64,000 nt of DNA from Bacteroidales bacterium. Its GTDB lineage: Bacteria > Bacteroidota > Bacteroidia > Bacteroidales > UBA932. Under the pieces are notes generated by a model that saw nothing but the letters and a program-made list of their open reading frames with translations, made no database searches and was not told where the DNA came from. Of this stretch, positions 9,181 to 17,198 are shown piece by piece. Each line of letters opens with the position of its first letter. Within the stretch, counting starts at the first letter, position 1. The stretch lies in NCBI GenBank assembly GCA_017469845.1, contig JAFUFP010000011.1, forward strand, positions 1 through 64,000, in the 5' to 3' direction. Made by a program: the position numbers and the translations under genes.

Positions 9181-12100
9181 ATGAAACGATCCATTCTCCC
9201 CGCCCTGCTTTTGGGCCTCTGCACAACCGCTTTTGCGGACAACATCCGCTTCGCTTCCCATCCTTCCCTTTCCCCGGACGGGAAGCAGATCTATTTCAGT
9301 TACGACGGCGACATCTACCGCGTTCCCTCCGAAGGAGGTCAGGCGACGGCCGTCATAACGATGAACGGAGTGCAGGACTATCCCCTCGTATCCCCAGACG
9401 GAAAGTTCCTCGCCTTCTCTTCCGACATCCAGGGAAACAACGACGTCTATGTCGTTCCTGTCTCAGGAGGCGAAGCCGTCCAGCTGACTTTCCATGAAGC
9501 ACCGGACGTACCGGTGTCGTGGTCAGCGAACTCGGATTTCATCCATTTCGAATCGACGAGGGAAAGTGCACGCAAGACTACTTTCAAGGTTCCCGTCAAG
9601 GGAGGTACGCCGACGCTTATGTTCGACGGATACTTCAATACCATTGTGAACCTTGTCGAGAATCCGAAGACCGGAGAATACCTTTTCAACGAGTCGATGG
9701 AGAGCATCAGCTTTCCTACCAGGAAACGTTACGTGGGTGACCACAACCCCAACATCAAGTGCTGGAATCCCCGCAGCAAGACATATTCTGAACTGACCGA
9801 CTACATCGGGAAGGACCAGTGGCCGATGGTGGACAAGGGCGGCAATATATACTACGTTAGCGATGAGCTCAACAAGGAGTCACAGATCGTCAAATACGTA
9901 AAGGGTGGCAAGCCCGTCCAGCTGACAAGTTTCGACAAGTCAGTGCAGTATCCTTCACTCGCATTCGGAGGATCGGCCATGGTTTTCCTGAAGGACTACG
10001 AGATCAACCTTCTCGACACCCAGTCCGGTAAAGTATCGGTTCCTCAGATAGCGGTTTCTTCAGGAAGCGTGGAGGTCAGACGCTCCTTCGCCGAGCAGTC
10101 ACCTTCCGCCGCCGATGTTTCTCCCGACGGAAAGAAGTTCGCCCTCGTTATAAGGGGAGGACTGTACATCTCCGACACCAAGTGCAAGTTCCTTCAGAAA
10201 CTCCCCACCCCCTCTGACGAAAGGGTGAGCGAGGTCCTCTGGGGAGATGACAGCAAGACCATCTACTATACAAGGACGAACAGAGGTTGGACAAACCTCT
10301 ACAAGATAGCCGCCGACGGGTCCGCAGAAGAATCTGTCGTTTACCTGTCGCAGAACAATGTCAAGAACATGGTGAAGAATCACAAGGGTGACAAATTCGT
10401 CTTCATTGACGGCAGCCGCTCCCTTATGCTCCATGACATGAAAGCCGGTTCCACGAACAAACTCACCGAAGCCGAGTTCTGGTCATTCCAGAGCTACTCC
10501 ATGGCATTCTCCTTCGATGACAGCTACCTCGCGTTCGACGCCATGCACATGTTCGAAAGGGATGTCTACCTCTACAACTTCAAGGACGGTTCACTCAAGA
10601 ACTTCACAAACTCCGCTTCCGTAGAATCCGGAGCCGTCTTCTCCCCCGACGGAAAGGACATGTATCTCCTTGCCAATCCAACGTCATCATCATTCCCCAA
10701 AGGAACCAGGTCTAGCCTCTACAAGCTTCCTTTGCAGAAATACAGCGCCCCCTTCAAGTCCAAAACCGTGGACGATCTTTTCACTGACAAGAAGGACGCT
10801 CCGAAGAAAGACTCCACTGTCGTGATTGACTTCAAGAACATCCACGAAAGGCTTTCAAGGGTCGAACGCGACGGGATGCAAAGCGGTCTGTACGTATACT
10901 CGACCAAAGGCAAGGATTACCTCCTTTACCGTTCTTTCTCAAGCGGTCCCGGTGGAGTGTACTGCCTTGAGATATCTGATCCCGAAGCCAAGCCCAAGCA
11001 GATAAGGGACCTCACCGGAGGAACGTTCTTCAGTTGCAAGGACGCCCTGTATTGCCTCGGCAACGGAGCCATTTTCAAGGTTGACGTCAACTCCTCTTCC
11101 GCTACAAAGACAACCGTCAACAAGGACGTCGAGGTTGTCCTCGCCGATGAATTCCGCCAGATGTTCTACGAGGCCTGGGCCGTCATGGAACAGAACTACT
11201 ACGATGTCAACTTCCACGGAACCAACTGGTATTCCGACAGGGATTACTACGCTTCATTCCTTCCGTATGTAAGGACAAGGGCAAATCTCAGGACCCTCAT
11301 CACCGACCTCTTGGGCGAGCTGAACTCCTCCCACCAGGGATTCACATCGAACGGATCGGAAGAAAGGACGGAGACCCGCATCCGCACTTACGCCACCGGT
11401 ATTCTCTTTGAGAGTTCTTCTCCCTACATGGTCTCCGGAATATTGCCCGACTCCCCTGTCGACAAGATAGACGTTGACATCCAAAAGGGTGATGAACTTG
11501 TCGCTGTGAACGGACAGAAGGTGGACAAGAACGTCAACCGTGAGAAATACTTCTCCGGAGCGGTCGCCCTTGATGAAATGAAACTCACCTTCAAACGTGG
11601 AGGAACGGAGTTCGACGTGAAGGTACATCCTTCGACTTTCTCATCGGTAAAGACTCTCGCATATAAGGAGTGGGAGAATCAGAGGGCCGAGATGGTATCT
11701 CAGAAGACCGGTGGAAAAGTGGGATACATCCATATGAGAGCGATGGGAGACGAGGACCTCAATTCCTTCCTCCTGAAGATGCATACGGAAGTATTCGACA
11801 AGGACGCCCTCATCCTTGACCTCCGGTACAACAACGGCGGTAATGTCCACAAGGAAGTTATAGACTTCCTTAGGGGTCAGGCCCACTTCGAGTGGTCATA
11901 CAGGGACTTCCCGAAGACAACCCACCCCAACGTAGCACCTGCAGGCAAGCCCATAGTCGTTCTGGTCAACGAGCACAGCCTTTCAGATGCGGAGGTGACA
12001 TCCAACGGAATCAAGACCCTGGGAATCGCCAAACTCGTAGGAACGGAGACTTACCGCTGGATCATCTTCACTTCATCGGTAAGACTTCTTGACGGATCAA

Positions 12101-12267
12101 CAGTCAGGATGCCCGCTTGGGGATGCTACAATGTCATCGACGGCAAAGACCTTGAGAACACAGGTGTCGCTCCCGACATCTATGTGAAGAACACTTTCAA
12201 GGACAGACTCGAAGGAAAGGATCCCCAGTTGGATGCCGCGGTAAAGGAAGTTCTCAGGGAAATGTAA
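9181..12267 (+). CDS. Tricorn-like S41 protease with beta-propeller and PDZ domain
   Basis: Exported peptidase of 1028 residues. Signal peptide ALLLGLCTTAFA, then a long PD40/WD40-like propeller made of repeats of the type SPDGKQIYFSYDGDIYRVP (about residues 25-520), then a tricorn core segment, a PDZ domain (about 740-800, GDELVAVNGQKVD) and the S41 protease domain (about 830-1020). The likely nucleophile is Ser935 in NEHSLSDAE, and the oxyanion segment RYNNGGNVHKE precedes it. Tricorn-type proteases cut oligopeptides down to short peptides; location in the periplasm is inferred from the signal. The hotdog thioesterase gene starts 4 bases after the stop, so the two are translated from one mRNA. 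Confidence 0.88.
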   Translation: MKRSILPALLLGLCTTAFADNIRFASHPSLSPDGKQIYFSYDGDIYRVPSEGGQATAVITMNGVQDYPLVSPDGKFLAFSSDIQGNNDVYVVPVSGGEAVQLTFHEAPDVPVSWSANSDFIHFESTRESARKTTFKVPVKGGTPTLMFDGYFNTIVNLVENPKTGEYLFNESMESISFPTRKRYVGDHNPNIKCWNPRSKTYSELTDYIGKDQWPMVDKGGNIYYVSDELNKESQIVKYVKGGKPVQLTSFDKSVQYPSLAFGGSAMVFLKDYEINLLDTQSGKVSVPQIAVSSGSVEVRRSFAEQSPSAADVSPDGKKFALVIRGGLYISDTKCKFLQKLPTPSDERVSEVLWGDDSKTIYYTRTNRGWTNLYKIAADGSAEESVVYLSQNNVKNMVKNHKGDKFVFIDGSRSLMLHDMKAGSTNKLTEAEFWSFQSYSMAFSFDDSYLAFDAMHMFERDVYLYNFKDGSLKNFTNSASVESGAVFSPDGKDMYLLANPTSSSFPKGTRSSLYKLPLQKYSAPFKSKTVDDLFTDKKDAPKKDSTVVIDFKNIHERLSRVERDGMQSGLYVYSTKGKDYLLYRSFSSGPGGVYCLEISDPEAKPKQIRDLTGGTFFSCKDALYCLGNGAIFKVDVNSSSATKTTVNKDVEVVLADEFRQMFYEAWAVMEQNYYDVNFHGTNWYSDRDYYASFLPYVRTRANLRTLITDLLGELNSSHQGFTSNGSEERTETRIRTYATGILFESSSPYMVSGILPDSPVDKIDVDIQKGDELVAVNGQKVDKNVNREKYFSGAVALDEMKLTFKRGGTEFDVKVHPSTFSSVKTLAYKEWENQRAEMVSQKTGGKVGYIHMRAMGDEDLNSFLLKMHTEVFDKDALILDLRYNNGGNVHKEVIDFLRGQAHFEWSYRDFPKTTHPNVAPAGKPIVVLVNEHSLSDAEVTSNGIKTLGIAKLVGTETYRWIIFTSSVRLLDGSTVRMPAWGCYNVIDGKDLENTGVAPDIYVKNTFKDRLEGKDPQLDAAVKEVLREM

Positions 12268-12271
12268 GAAC

Positions 12272-12688
12272 ATGACTCTTAAGGATATTCTCAACACGAA
12301 CGACCACTTTGCGTCCAACGCCGGAGTCAAGCTCACGGAAATTGCCCCGGGGACAGCTGTTGCCACAATGGAGGTGACGGCAGCCCATCTCAATGCCGGA
12401 GGCGTATGTCAAGGCGGTGCGATCTTCACACTCGCTGACCTTGTGTTCGCCGCACTGGTGAACCAGGGCGAAGGACTCACCTTTTCGATCAATTCGACAA
12501 TCTACTATCACTTTTCCGCCAAGGAAGGGGATACTGTAAGGGCCGAAGGACACATTTCCTGCGACCACAGACGTATCCCTTCCGTGGAAGTCGAAATTAC
12601 GAACCAGGACGGCGTCCGAATAGCGACTTTCACAGGACAAGCCTACAATACTGGACGCAATCCTATTCCTTTCGACTCTTTACAATAG
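12272..12688 (+). CDS. PaaI-type hotdog thioesterase
   Basis: Small cytoplasmic protein of 138 residues with the single hotdog fold of PaaI/YdiI-like acyl-CoA thioesterases. The family signature HLNAGGVCQGGAIFTLADLVFAA carries the conserved Asn, the Gly-Gly and the helix residues. Such enzymes hydrolyse aromatic or short acyl-CoA esters; the substrate is unknown. It follows the S41 protease after 4 bases and is closed by a perfect 12-bp terminator, so it is the last gene of that transcript. The functional link to the protease is not evident. Confidence 0.85.
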   Translation: MTLKDILNTNDHFASNAGVKLTEIAPGTAVATMEVTAAHLNAGGVCQGGAIFTLADLVFAALVNQGEGLTFSINSTIYYHFSAKEGDTVRAEGHISCDHRRIPSVEVEITNQDGVRIATFTGQAYNTGRNPIPFDSLQ

Positions 12689-13088
12689 GGAGTGAAATCT
12701 CAAGGGTATTGTCTGAAAAAGACCGGAGATCAAATGACTTCCGGTCTTTTTGTATACAATGAGGAACGATGACGGTATAAGGTTTATACTAAAGAGGAGG
12801 AGAGTCGAGAAGATCCTTGACAAATCTTACGATCAAGGGCGGTTTTGTTCTCTAGCCTTCACCATCGCGAGAGTATCGAGTTCGCAGAACCGATAAAGTT
12901 GAGCAAAATACAATTGATCAGTAGAAGGACCGATTATATTTAAGGAGTTTTCTCAGGAGAATTATATACCACACAATACCACCCATCTGCCAATATCCTC
13001 GAAAGAGCATCATCCCCGTATTACCATGGTCTCCTTTAGTGTGATTTGAGTCTCTCGTTGTCCGAAGGATTACAAATGAAACTACAAC
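12689..13088. other. 400-base intergenic region at the left edge of the accessory island
   Basis: Begins with the 12-bp terminator (12716-12751). The rest is more AT-rich than the preceding genes and I find no credible gene or RNA in it; a short palindrome TTCTC-AG-GAGAA is at about 12950-12961. It may mark where foreign DNA joins the core chromosome. Confidence 0.45.
12716..12751 (+). terminator. Terminator after the hotdog thioesterase
   Basis: AAAAAGACCGGA (12716-12727) and TCCGGTCTTTTT (12740-12751) form a perfect 12-bp stem ending in a T run. The flanking A run means it could work on both strands. Confidence 0.85.
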
Positions 13089-13418
13089 TTATCGAATTAA
13101 AGCAAATTGATCCAAATACTTGTTCAGGGACGCCAATTCGGCGAGATTGCGTGACAGGAAGGCGGCGCAGAACAATTCCCTGAATCGACAGAGTTCTTCC
13201 CACATAGCGCTTCTGGCAATTGGACTGCTCCCCAACCGTCCGTATTTGATGGTCAGGTCGATCAGTTCCTGTGCCCTGGCAAATGCACTTTCCGCCCTGG
13301 AATCCTTGCCTGCCTGGAGAGCCTTCAGTACGCGGTATGTTTCGCTGCCGATGTTGGCCATCTGCTGCGGGAAAGACATCTCGGCCCATCGACCGTTTTC
13401 AAGGGAAGTGTGCTGCAT
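13089..13418 (-). CDS. Conserved hypothetical protein paired with DUF5674 gene
   Basis: Soluble helical protein of 109 residues, no signal or membrane segment. I do not recognise a domain. It opens with HTSLENGRWAEMSFPQQ, has a helical middle (ARAQELIDLTIKYGR) and ends in an aromatic-rich YLDQFALIR. Its start codon directly abuts the stop of the DUF5674 gene (no spacer), so the two are translationally coupled and probably act together. Function unknown. It is the last gene of the one-directional island. Confidence 0.7.
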   Translation of the reverse strand: MQHTSLENGRWAEMSFPQQMANIGSETYRVLKALQAGKDSRAESAFARAQELIDLTIKYGRLGSSPIARSAMWEELCRFRELFCAAFLSRNLAELASLNKYLDQFALIR

Positions 13419-13760
13419 CTATCCGATAATGAACTGTTCAACAATCTGTTTGATCGCTTCACGAATAACAGGATCCAGCACATCCAGCGTAGGATTATTC
13501 TGCCAGGACCGGATGTTGATCAGAGAATCATATTCGATGAAATCCTCGCCCTCCTCTTCCGGATACAGGTTGAATCCCCACAAATCTTCTAAGGAAGAAC
13601 CGTTTTCCAACAGCAAACGCTCCAAATCCGCCTGCAGTTCGGCATCAAGGGCCAATAGCCCCTGTTTTACATCGGCGACACATTTGATCATATCTCCGAA
13701 CGTGTTCTCCGCCAAGGCTGCAAGTTCGGCTCGTGTTATTGATTTCTGAAGAATCTGCAT
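13419..13760 (-). CDS. DUF5674 family protein
   Basis: Small acidic soluble protein of 113 residues. The segments KSITRAELAALAENTFGDMIKCVADV, and LLLENGSSLEDLWGFNLYPEEEGEDFIEYDSLINIR after it, match the DUF5674 family as I know it; no biochemical role is established. The stop codon touches the start of the following 109-residue gene. The gene begins just downstream of the tRNA-3'-end-like repeat at 13785-13865, which carries a terminator for the preceding AbiE unit, so this pair is its own transcription unit. Confidence 0.8.
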   Translation of the reverse strand: MQILQKSITRAELAALAENTFGDMIKCVADVKQGLLALDAELQADLERLLLENGSSLEDLWGFNLYPEEEGEDFIEYDSLINIRSWQNNPTLDVLDPVIREAIKQIVEQFIIG

Positions 13761-13784
13761 GGTAAGCGTTTTCCGAAAGGTAAT

Positions 13785-13865
13785 AAAAAAAAAGAGGAAC
13801 TCCTTTCGGAAATCCTCTGTAGTAGACTACACCGGTAAAAACTCGAACCTACGCTTCCTGGAAGG
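13785..13865 (-). repeat. tRNA-3'-end-like element with terminator, copy A
   Basis: On the minus strand: CGTAGGTTCGAGT (T-arm-like, 13841-13853), a 15-base spacer, TCTACTAC, then hairpin GAGGA...TCCTC (13794-13817) and a T run. Copy B at 15718-15797 has the same order with identical spacing but a different spacer. The 13 T-arm bases are identical to those of tRNA-fMet at 18180-18192. It ends the AbiE/TfoX unit. Confidence 0.7.
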
Positions 13866-13915
13866 ACTTTGGGAAATCCAGTGATTCATTGAGGCTTTAC
13901 ATCGATAATCCTGAT

Positions 13916-14147
13916 TTACTTGAACGGATTCTTTTTCGCTTTCGGCTTCGGAAGCGCCGGAAGCGTGGCCTTGATCAAAGCAATACTAAAATAATCACGG
14001 TCGTCCACTCGGCTGATGTAGAAATAGTCCTTAGCTCCGTCGTAAGGTGGTCGGAGTATGACTTCCGCTCATCTTCTTTACGGCAATCTCTCCGGCGCCG
14101 GAGCACTGGTCCACAATGAATTGAACGAAATCTGCATTGCAAGCCAT
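13916..14147 (-). pseudogene. Decayed TfoX N-terminal-domain gene
   Basis: From the ATG at 14147 the frame reads MACNADFVQFIVDQCSGAG and continues to KKMSG, the start of a TfoX/Sxy N-terminal domain. It then shifts frame. Another minus-strand frame resumes with PYDGAKDYFYISRVDDRDYF and ends with a lysine-rich tail (KPKAKKNPFK) and stop at 13916, the usual end of that domain. About 45 middle residues are missing and the halves are out of frame, so a deletion plus frameshift has inactivated it. TfoX proteins are linked to competence regulation in Gammaproteobacteria; here the role is unknown. It lies 14 bases after the AbiEii stop, same strand. Confidence 0.75.
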
Positions 14148-14161
14148 ACACTAAGTCCCCT

Positions 14162-14989
14162 TTATCCTTTATACAGAATCATATCAGCCAGTTGCAGAAA
14201 ATAGTCCTTTGACCAGATATCCAGCGAATGCGGATCGGTACGGAGAAAGCGCATTACATCCTGTTTTACCTGGTCTATGTCGGTACTGGCAAGATGCTCC
14301 TTCAAAGCGGATATGAATTCTTCCTTTGTGAGTTCCATTCCGTTGAATTCCTGAATCCGCTTCTGCAGATGGGCGAAATCCAGGGGAACCTTGTTCGCTA
14401 CATACCACTCGAAATCATACCAGTCACGCCCCTTTACGCGGTTTTGCCAAGTACGGTATACCAACGCATGCATCTTGCCTGCAAAAAGATCCGGCAACGT
14501 GACGCAGCGCACCAAAAAAGAAAATGGCTTAAGGAGCAACTTCTGTTCTGTTTCGAAATCCAGCGGTGGGTCAGTATCCAGCTCAATTTTTACCTTCAGG
14601 TTCTTTTCCGTCCGGAAGGCAATATCATATACATCCGTGTTATCCTTCAGAAAGGCCGATTCAACCTTGCCGAAAGACTTCTTTTCTTTCTTCTTAATCT
14701 CGACCTCCCGTCCCGTCAACTTGAATGCTTCTATAATGTCGGGAAAATAGTCCTCCAAATGCACGTTCAGATTCTTCTCCGTAAGGGTGAAATCCATATC
14801 TTCACTGAACCGGCGCAGCCCGTGGAAGATTCGCAGGCAGGTTCCGCCATAGAATGCGGCATGCTCGAAGAAACCGCCCCGCTGTAATCCGGACAGTGCA
14901 ATCTGCTGCATTACCTCGTGCTGGGCGTTCGTCTTGTCAATAGAAGTCTGCGGACCAAGTCCCGCCACCATATCGTCAAATATCGTCAT
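14162..14989 (-). CDS. abiEii: AbiEii-family nucleotidyltransferase toxin
   Basis: Protein of 275 residues with the AbiEii/DUF1814 nucleotidyltransferase fold. FYGGTCLRIFHGLRRFSEDMDFTL holds the motif GGTxLR...R.SxDxDF with the paired metal-binding Asp residues; the later K(I/V)ELD (about 146-150) and FAGKMHAL...GRDWYDF segments are also typical. In known systems this enzyme adds nucleotides to tRNA or otherwise blocks growth, and the partner AbiEi neutralises it (type IV toxin-antitoxin and phage abortive infection). Key residues look intact, so the toxin is probably active. Its start overlaps the AbiEi stop by 4 bases (ATGA). The unit lies between two tRNA-like repeats, which suggests transfer as a module. 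Confidence 0.9.
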   Translation of the reverse strand: MTIFDDMVAGLGPQTSIDKTNAQHEVMQQIALSGLQRGGFFEHAAFYGGTCLRIFHGLRRFSEDMDFTLTEKNLNVHLEDYFPDIIEAFKLTGREVEIKKKEKKSFGKVESAFLKDNTDVYDIAFRTEKNLKVKIELDTDPPLDFETEQKLLLKPFSFLVRCVTLPDLFAGKMHALVYRTWQNRVKGRDWYDFEWYVANKVPLDFAHLQKRIQEFNGMELTKEEFISALKEHLASTDIDQVKQDVMRFLRTDPHSLDIWSKDYFLQLADMILYKG

Positions 14990-15627
14990 CGCTCAATCAG
15001 TTTCAATAAATTCGCCAATACCTGCTTCTTGTTTCCCGCGTCCATGCACTGTCGGATGATGCTGCCATCCATTTGCCGAAGGTCTTCCATGTCCATCCGC
15101 ATATCGTCCTCAAAGAAGACTTCCAGCCGGGAGATTGACTGGTCCGGTACATGCTTTTCCTGCATGAGCATATCGCAGATGGCCTTTTCCGGGCTGGCCA
15201 GCAGGAAGTGTAGCCCAGCATCCTCCTGACTCTTTATGCCGATGGGGAAATAATCCCGGGACACGCCCCGGAAAGTGAACCGCCCCAGCGAGTTCTCGAA
15301 CTCACGAGTGTGCCGGGTGGTTACAGAAGTTACGGTCTCGACTCGCTCAGGGATAAGCCCATACCACCTCAATGCCCAGTGAAGGGAAACATAAGAAGGA
15401 CCATACAAGTGGTTGGCGATCAAACCTACGGACAGTTCTTTGCCGCTGATTTCTGGAGAGGCTACATACAGTCCACGCTTCAAACGGATCAGCAGTCCCT
15501 TCTTTTCCAACATGGAGATATGCATATTGGGCGCCTGATAATCCATGTACAGGCTCCGCAGGACTTCTATGCCTATGGGCACGTTGCCTAAAGCCTTCAA
15601 CTCCTTATAGGGTACTTGTTGCATCAT
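14986..15627 (-). CDS. abiEi: AbiEi-family antitoxin / transcriptional regulator
   Basis: Protein of 213 residues. The N-terminal winged-helix segment (LRSLYMDYQAPNMHISMLEKKGLLIRLKRGLY) is the DNA-binding domain of AbiEi antitoxins, and NHLYGPSYVSLHWALRWYGLIPE is the conserved core that follows. The C-terminal half (about 100-213) is the antitoxin domain. Known AbiEi proteins repress their own promoter and counter the AbiEii toxin. It is first in the operon and overlaps abiEii by 4 bases. The 90-base space between its start and repeat copy B should hold the promoter and operator. Confidence 0.9.
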   Translation of the reverse strand: MMQQVPYKELKALGNVPIGIEVLRSLYMDYQAPNMHISMLEKKGLLIRLKRGLYVASPEISGKELSVGLIANHLYGPSYVSLHWALRWYGLIPERVETVTSVTTRHTREFENSLGRFTFRGVSRDYFPIGIKSQEDAGLHFLLASPEKAICDMLMQEKHVPDQSISRLEVFFEDDMRMDMEDLRQMDGSIIRQCMDAGNKKQVLANLLKLIER

Positions 15628-15717
15628 AACAAGTGCAAATATAGGAATTATCGTACAGAAAACATAATTATTCTTTGCTTTCTATACGTAAAATCCAGTA
15701 AAGGGGTGACAAGCAAA

Positions 15718-15797
15718 CAAAAAAAGAGGACTTCCTTTTGGAAATCCTCAGTAGTAGACCAAACACTCCGAATCTCGAACCTCGCGTTTATCGAAGG
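15718..15797 (-). repeat. tRNA-3'-end-like element with terminator, copy B
   Basis: On the minus strand: AGGTTCGAG (15774-15782 region), a 15-base spacer, TCTACTAC, then hairpin GAGGATTTCC-AAAA-GGAAGTCCTC and seven T. Same order and spacing as copy A at 13785-13865. It ends the DUF1905-VOC-CDP-alcohol unit. AGACC upstream and GGTCT downstream of the T-arm can pair, with an inner AAACGC/GTGTTT stem. Confidence 0.7.
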
Positions 15798-15833
15798 TCT
15801 GCTCCAACTTCAATCGTTCACGAAAGACCTTGA

Positions 15834-16775
15834 CTAATAATGAACGTACATCCTGGACAGGTATGATTCGCCGTCTCCCTGGGCCATACACAGGAACTCC
15901 CATCCATAGCGTTCGTAAAAGCCGGTATGGTCGGTTAGAAGATAAACCGGAGAAATCCCTTTCGCCCGAAGATCTTCCACGGCTTGATTCAGTAAACGCC
16001 CTGCAATCCCTTGTCCGCGATACGCTTCTTCCGTGTAAACAGCGCAGATGTTGGGCGTCAGATCCTTCCTGTCGTGGAAATCGTTTTCGATGACGCCCAA
16101 TCCACCGATAATTCTGTCGTCATCCAGGCACAGATACCATCCAAGCTCAGTCTGATGGCTGAGATACTGGTCCATGCACTCCAGATAGGCTTCTTCCGGG
16201 GCGCTCCATTTGCTGTGAAACCAGGCTACGGCCGTGTTTTTCAGTTCCGGCCTGTCCCTCAATGTGATGAAAGAATAGCGACATTCCTTCTTCCGGGTTC
16301 TGATGAAATGCCCTTCCTGAACGGCAGCGAAAGTGGCGACCACGGCCACAAAGGCTATGGGAATGCAGGACCAGAATGTCATCGGCACCGAAAGGAAGAG
16401 CAGCAGACCCGTCAATCTGTTGGCCCCGGTGTGTGGGAAACAGAATCGTTTGCAGACAACCAGCGCGGATATCTGATTGATAAGTTTGATCAGGACAATC
16501 ACCCCGGCCCAGATCCACAACCAGCCAGGAATCTGTAGAACGGGTATCAGTTTGATAGCGCAACACGCGACGAAGCAAATATCGGCCACGCTGTCCAGGA
16601 CAGCACCGGCCTTGCTCTCGGCGTGCAGCTTTCGCGCAAGGAAACCATCCAGCATATCGCTGATGCCGCATAGTCCATAGATGACCCAGAACGTCACACC
16701 TGCCGGACTGCAGAACAGCAGACAGATGGCTCCGAGAAATCTGAGTGCAGACAGAATGTTGGGAATGTGTTTCAC
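15834..16775 (-). CDS. CDP-alcohol phosphatidyltransferase fused to GNAT acetyltransferase
   Basis: Two-domain protein of 313 residues. Residues 1 to about 160 form a membrane CDP-alcohol phosphatidyltransferase with the full motif DGxxARx8GxxxDxxxD (DMLDGFLARKLHAESKAG then AVLDSVAD). Residues about 165-313 are a GNAT acetyltransferase: IIGGLGVIENDFHDRKD, then AYRGQGIAGRLL as the acetyl-CoA loop and LLTDHTGFYERYGWEFL. The membrane half would join a CDP-linked lipid to an alcohol head group; the cytosolic half would acetylate an unknown acceptor. The family members I know of carry these domains separately, so the fusion is odd. It starts 12 bases after the VOC stop, in an operon, and ends just before repeat copy B. 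Confidence 0.85.
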   Translation of the reverse strand: MKHIPNILSALRFLGAICLLFCSPAGVTFWVIYGLCGISDMLDGFLARKLHAESKAGAVLDSVADICFVACCAIKLIPVLQIPGWLWIWAGVIVLIKLINQISALVVCKRFCFPHTGANRLTGLLLFLSVPMTFWSCIPIAFVAVVATFAAVQEGHFIRTRKKECRYSFITLRDRPELKNTAVAWFHSKWSAPEEAYLECMDQYLSHQTELGWYLCLDDDRIIGGLGVIENDFHDRKDLTPNICAVYTEEAYRGQGIAGRLLNQAVEDLRAKGISPVYLLTDHTGFYERYGWEFLCMAQGDGESYLSRMYVHY

Positions 16776-16787
16776 CTTGCCAAGGTG

Positions 16788-17198
16788 TCAAGCGGTTTCT
16801 TGAAAAAAAGAACCAATCTCTATCAGGTTGCCGTCCGGATCGGCAATGTAGCAGGTGCGCTGGCCCCAGGGTTCGGTGGTAGGCGGAAGCACCGATTGGG
16901 CGCCGTTTTCCAGCGCATTCCTGTATTCCTTGTCCACATCGGCATATGTAGGAACATCAAATGCCAGTTCGATCGTACCGTTGAGGTCACCGGGGTACTG
17001 GAAAGACTGAGAGACCATCCGCTCAAACGCCTCGCGCGGGAAAAGGATGATGCGCATATCGCCAAGCACCATTTCGACATTCGGCTGTACGCCGTCCCAG
17101 TCGGTGGTGAAGCCGAAGGTCTTCGTGTAGAAATCGACCGTCGCCCGATTGTCCCGGGTAAAAAGTCCGACGGTGTTGAATTTGAATCTTCTTGTCAT
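16788..17198 (-). CDS. VOC family (glyoxalase/bleomycin-resistance fold) protein
   Basis: Small soluble protein of 136 residues from the ATG at 17198. That start overlaps the preceding stop as ATGA and is preferred over an upstream in-frame Met, which would sit inside the DUF1905 gene. The sequence shows paired beta-alpha-beta-beta-beta units: VGLFTRDNRATVDFYTKTFGF at the N-terminus and CYIADPDGNLIEIGSFF at the C-terminus, with the typical metal-site Glu near the end. Such proteins act on small electrophiles or bind antibiotics; the substrate is unknown. Middle gene of the DUF1905-VOC-CDP-alcohol operon. Confidence 0.85.
   Translation of the reverse strand: MTRRFKFNTVGLFTRDNRATVDFYTKTFGFTTDWDGVQPNVEMVLGDMRIILFPREAFERMVSQSFQYPGDLNGTIELAFDVPTYADVDKEYRNALENGAQSVLPPTTEPWGQRTCYIADPDGNLIEIGSFFQETA

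Noticed and set aside
13785..13865. Integron attC site
   Set aside because: I find no RYYYAAC and GTTRRRY core boxes and no integron integrase in the window; the element looks more like a tRNA 3' end with terminator.
13801..13910. Complete tRNA gene at the copy A repeat
   Set aside because: Only the T-arm-like part and terminator are present; no D arm, anticodon arm or acceptor stem can be drawn.
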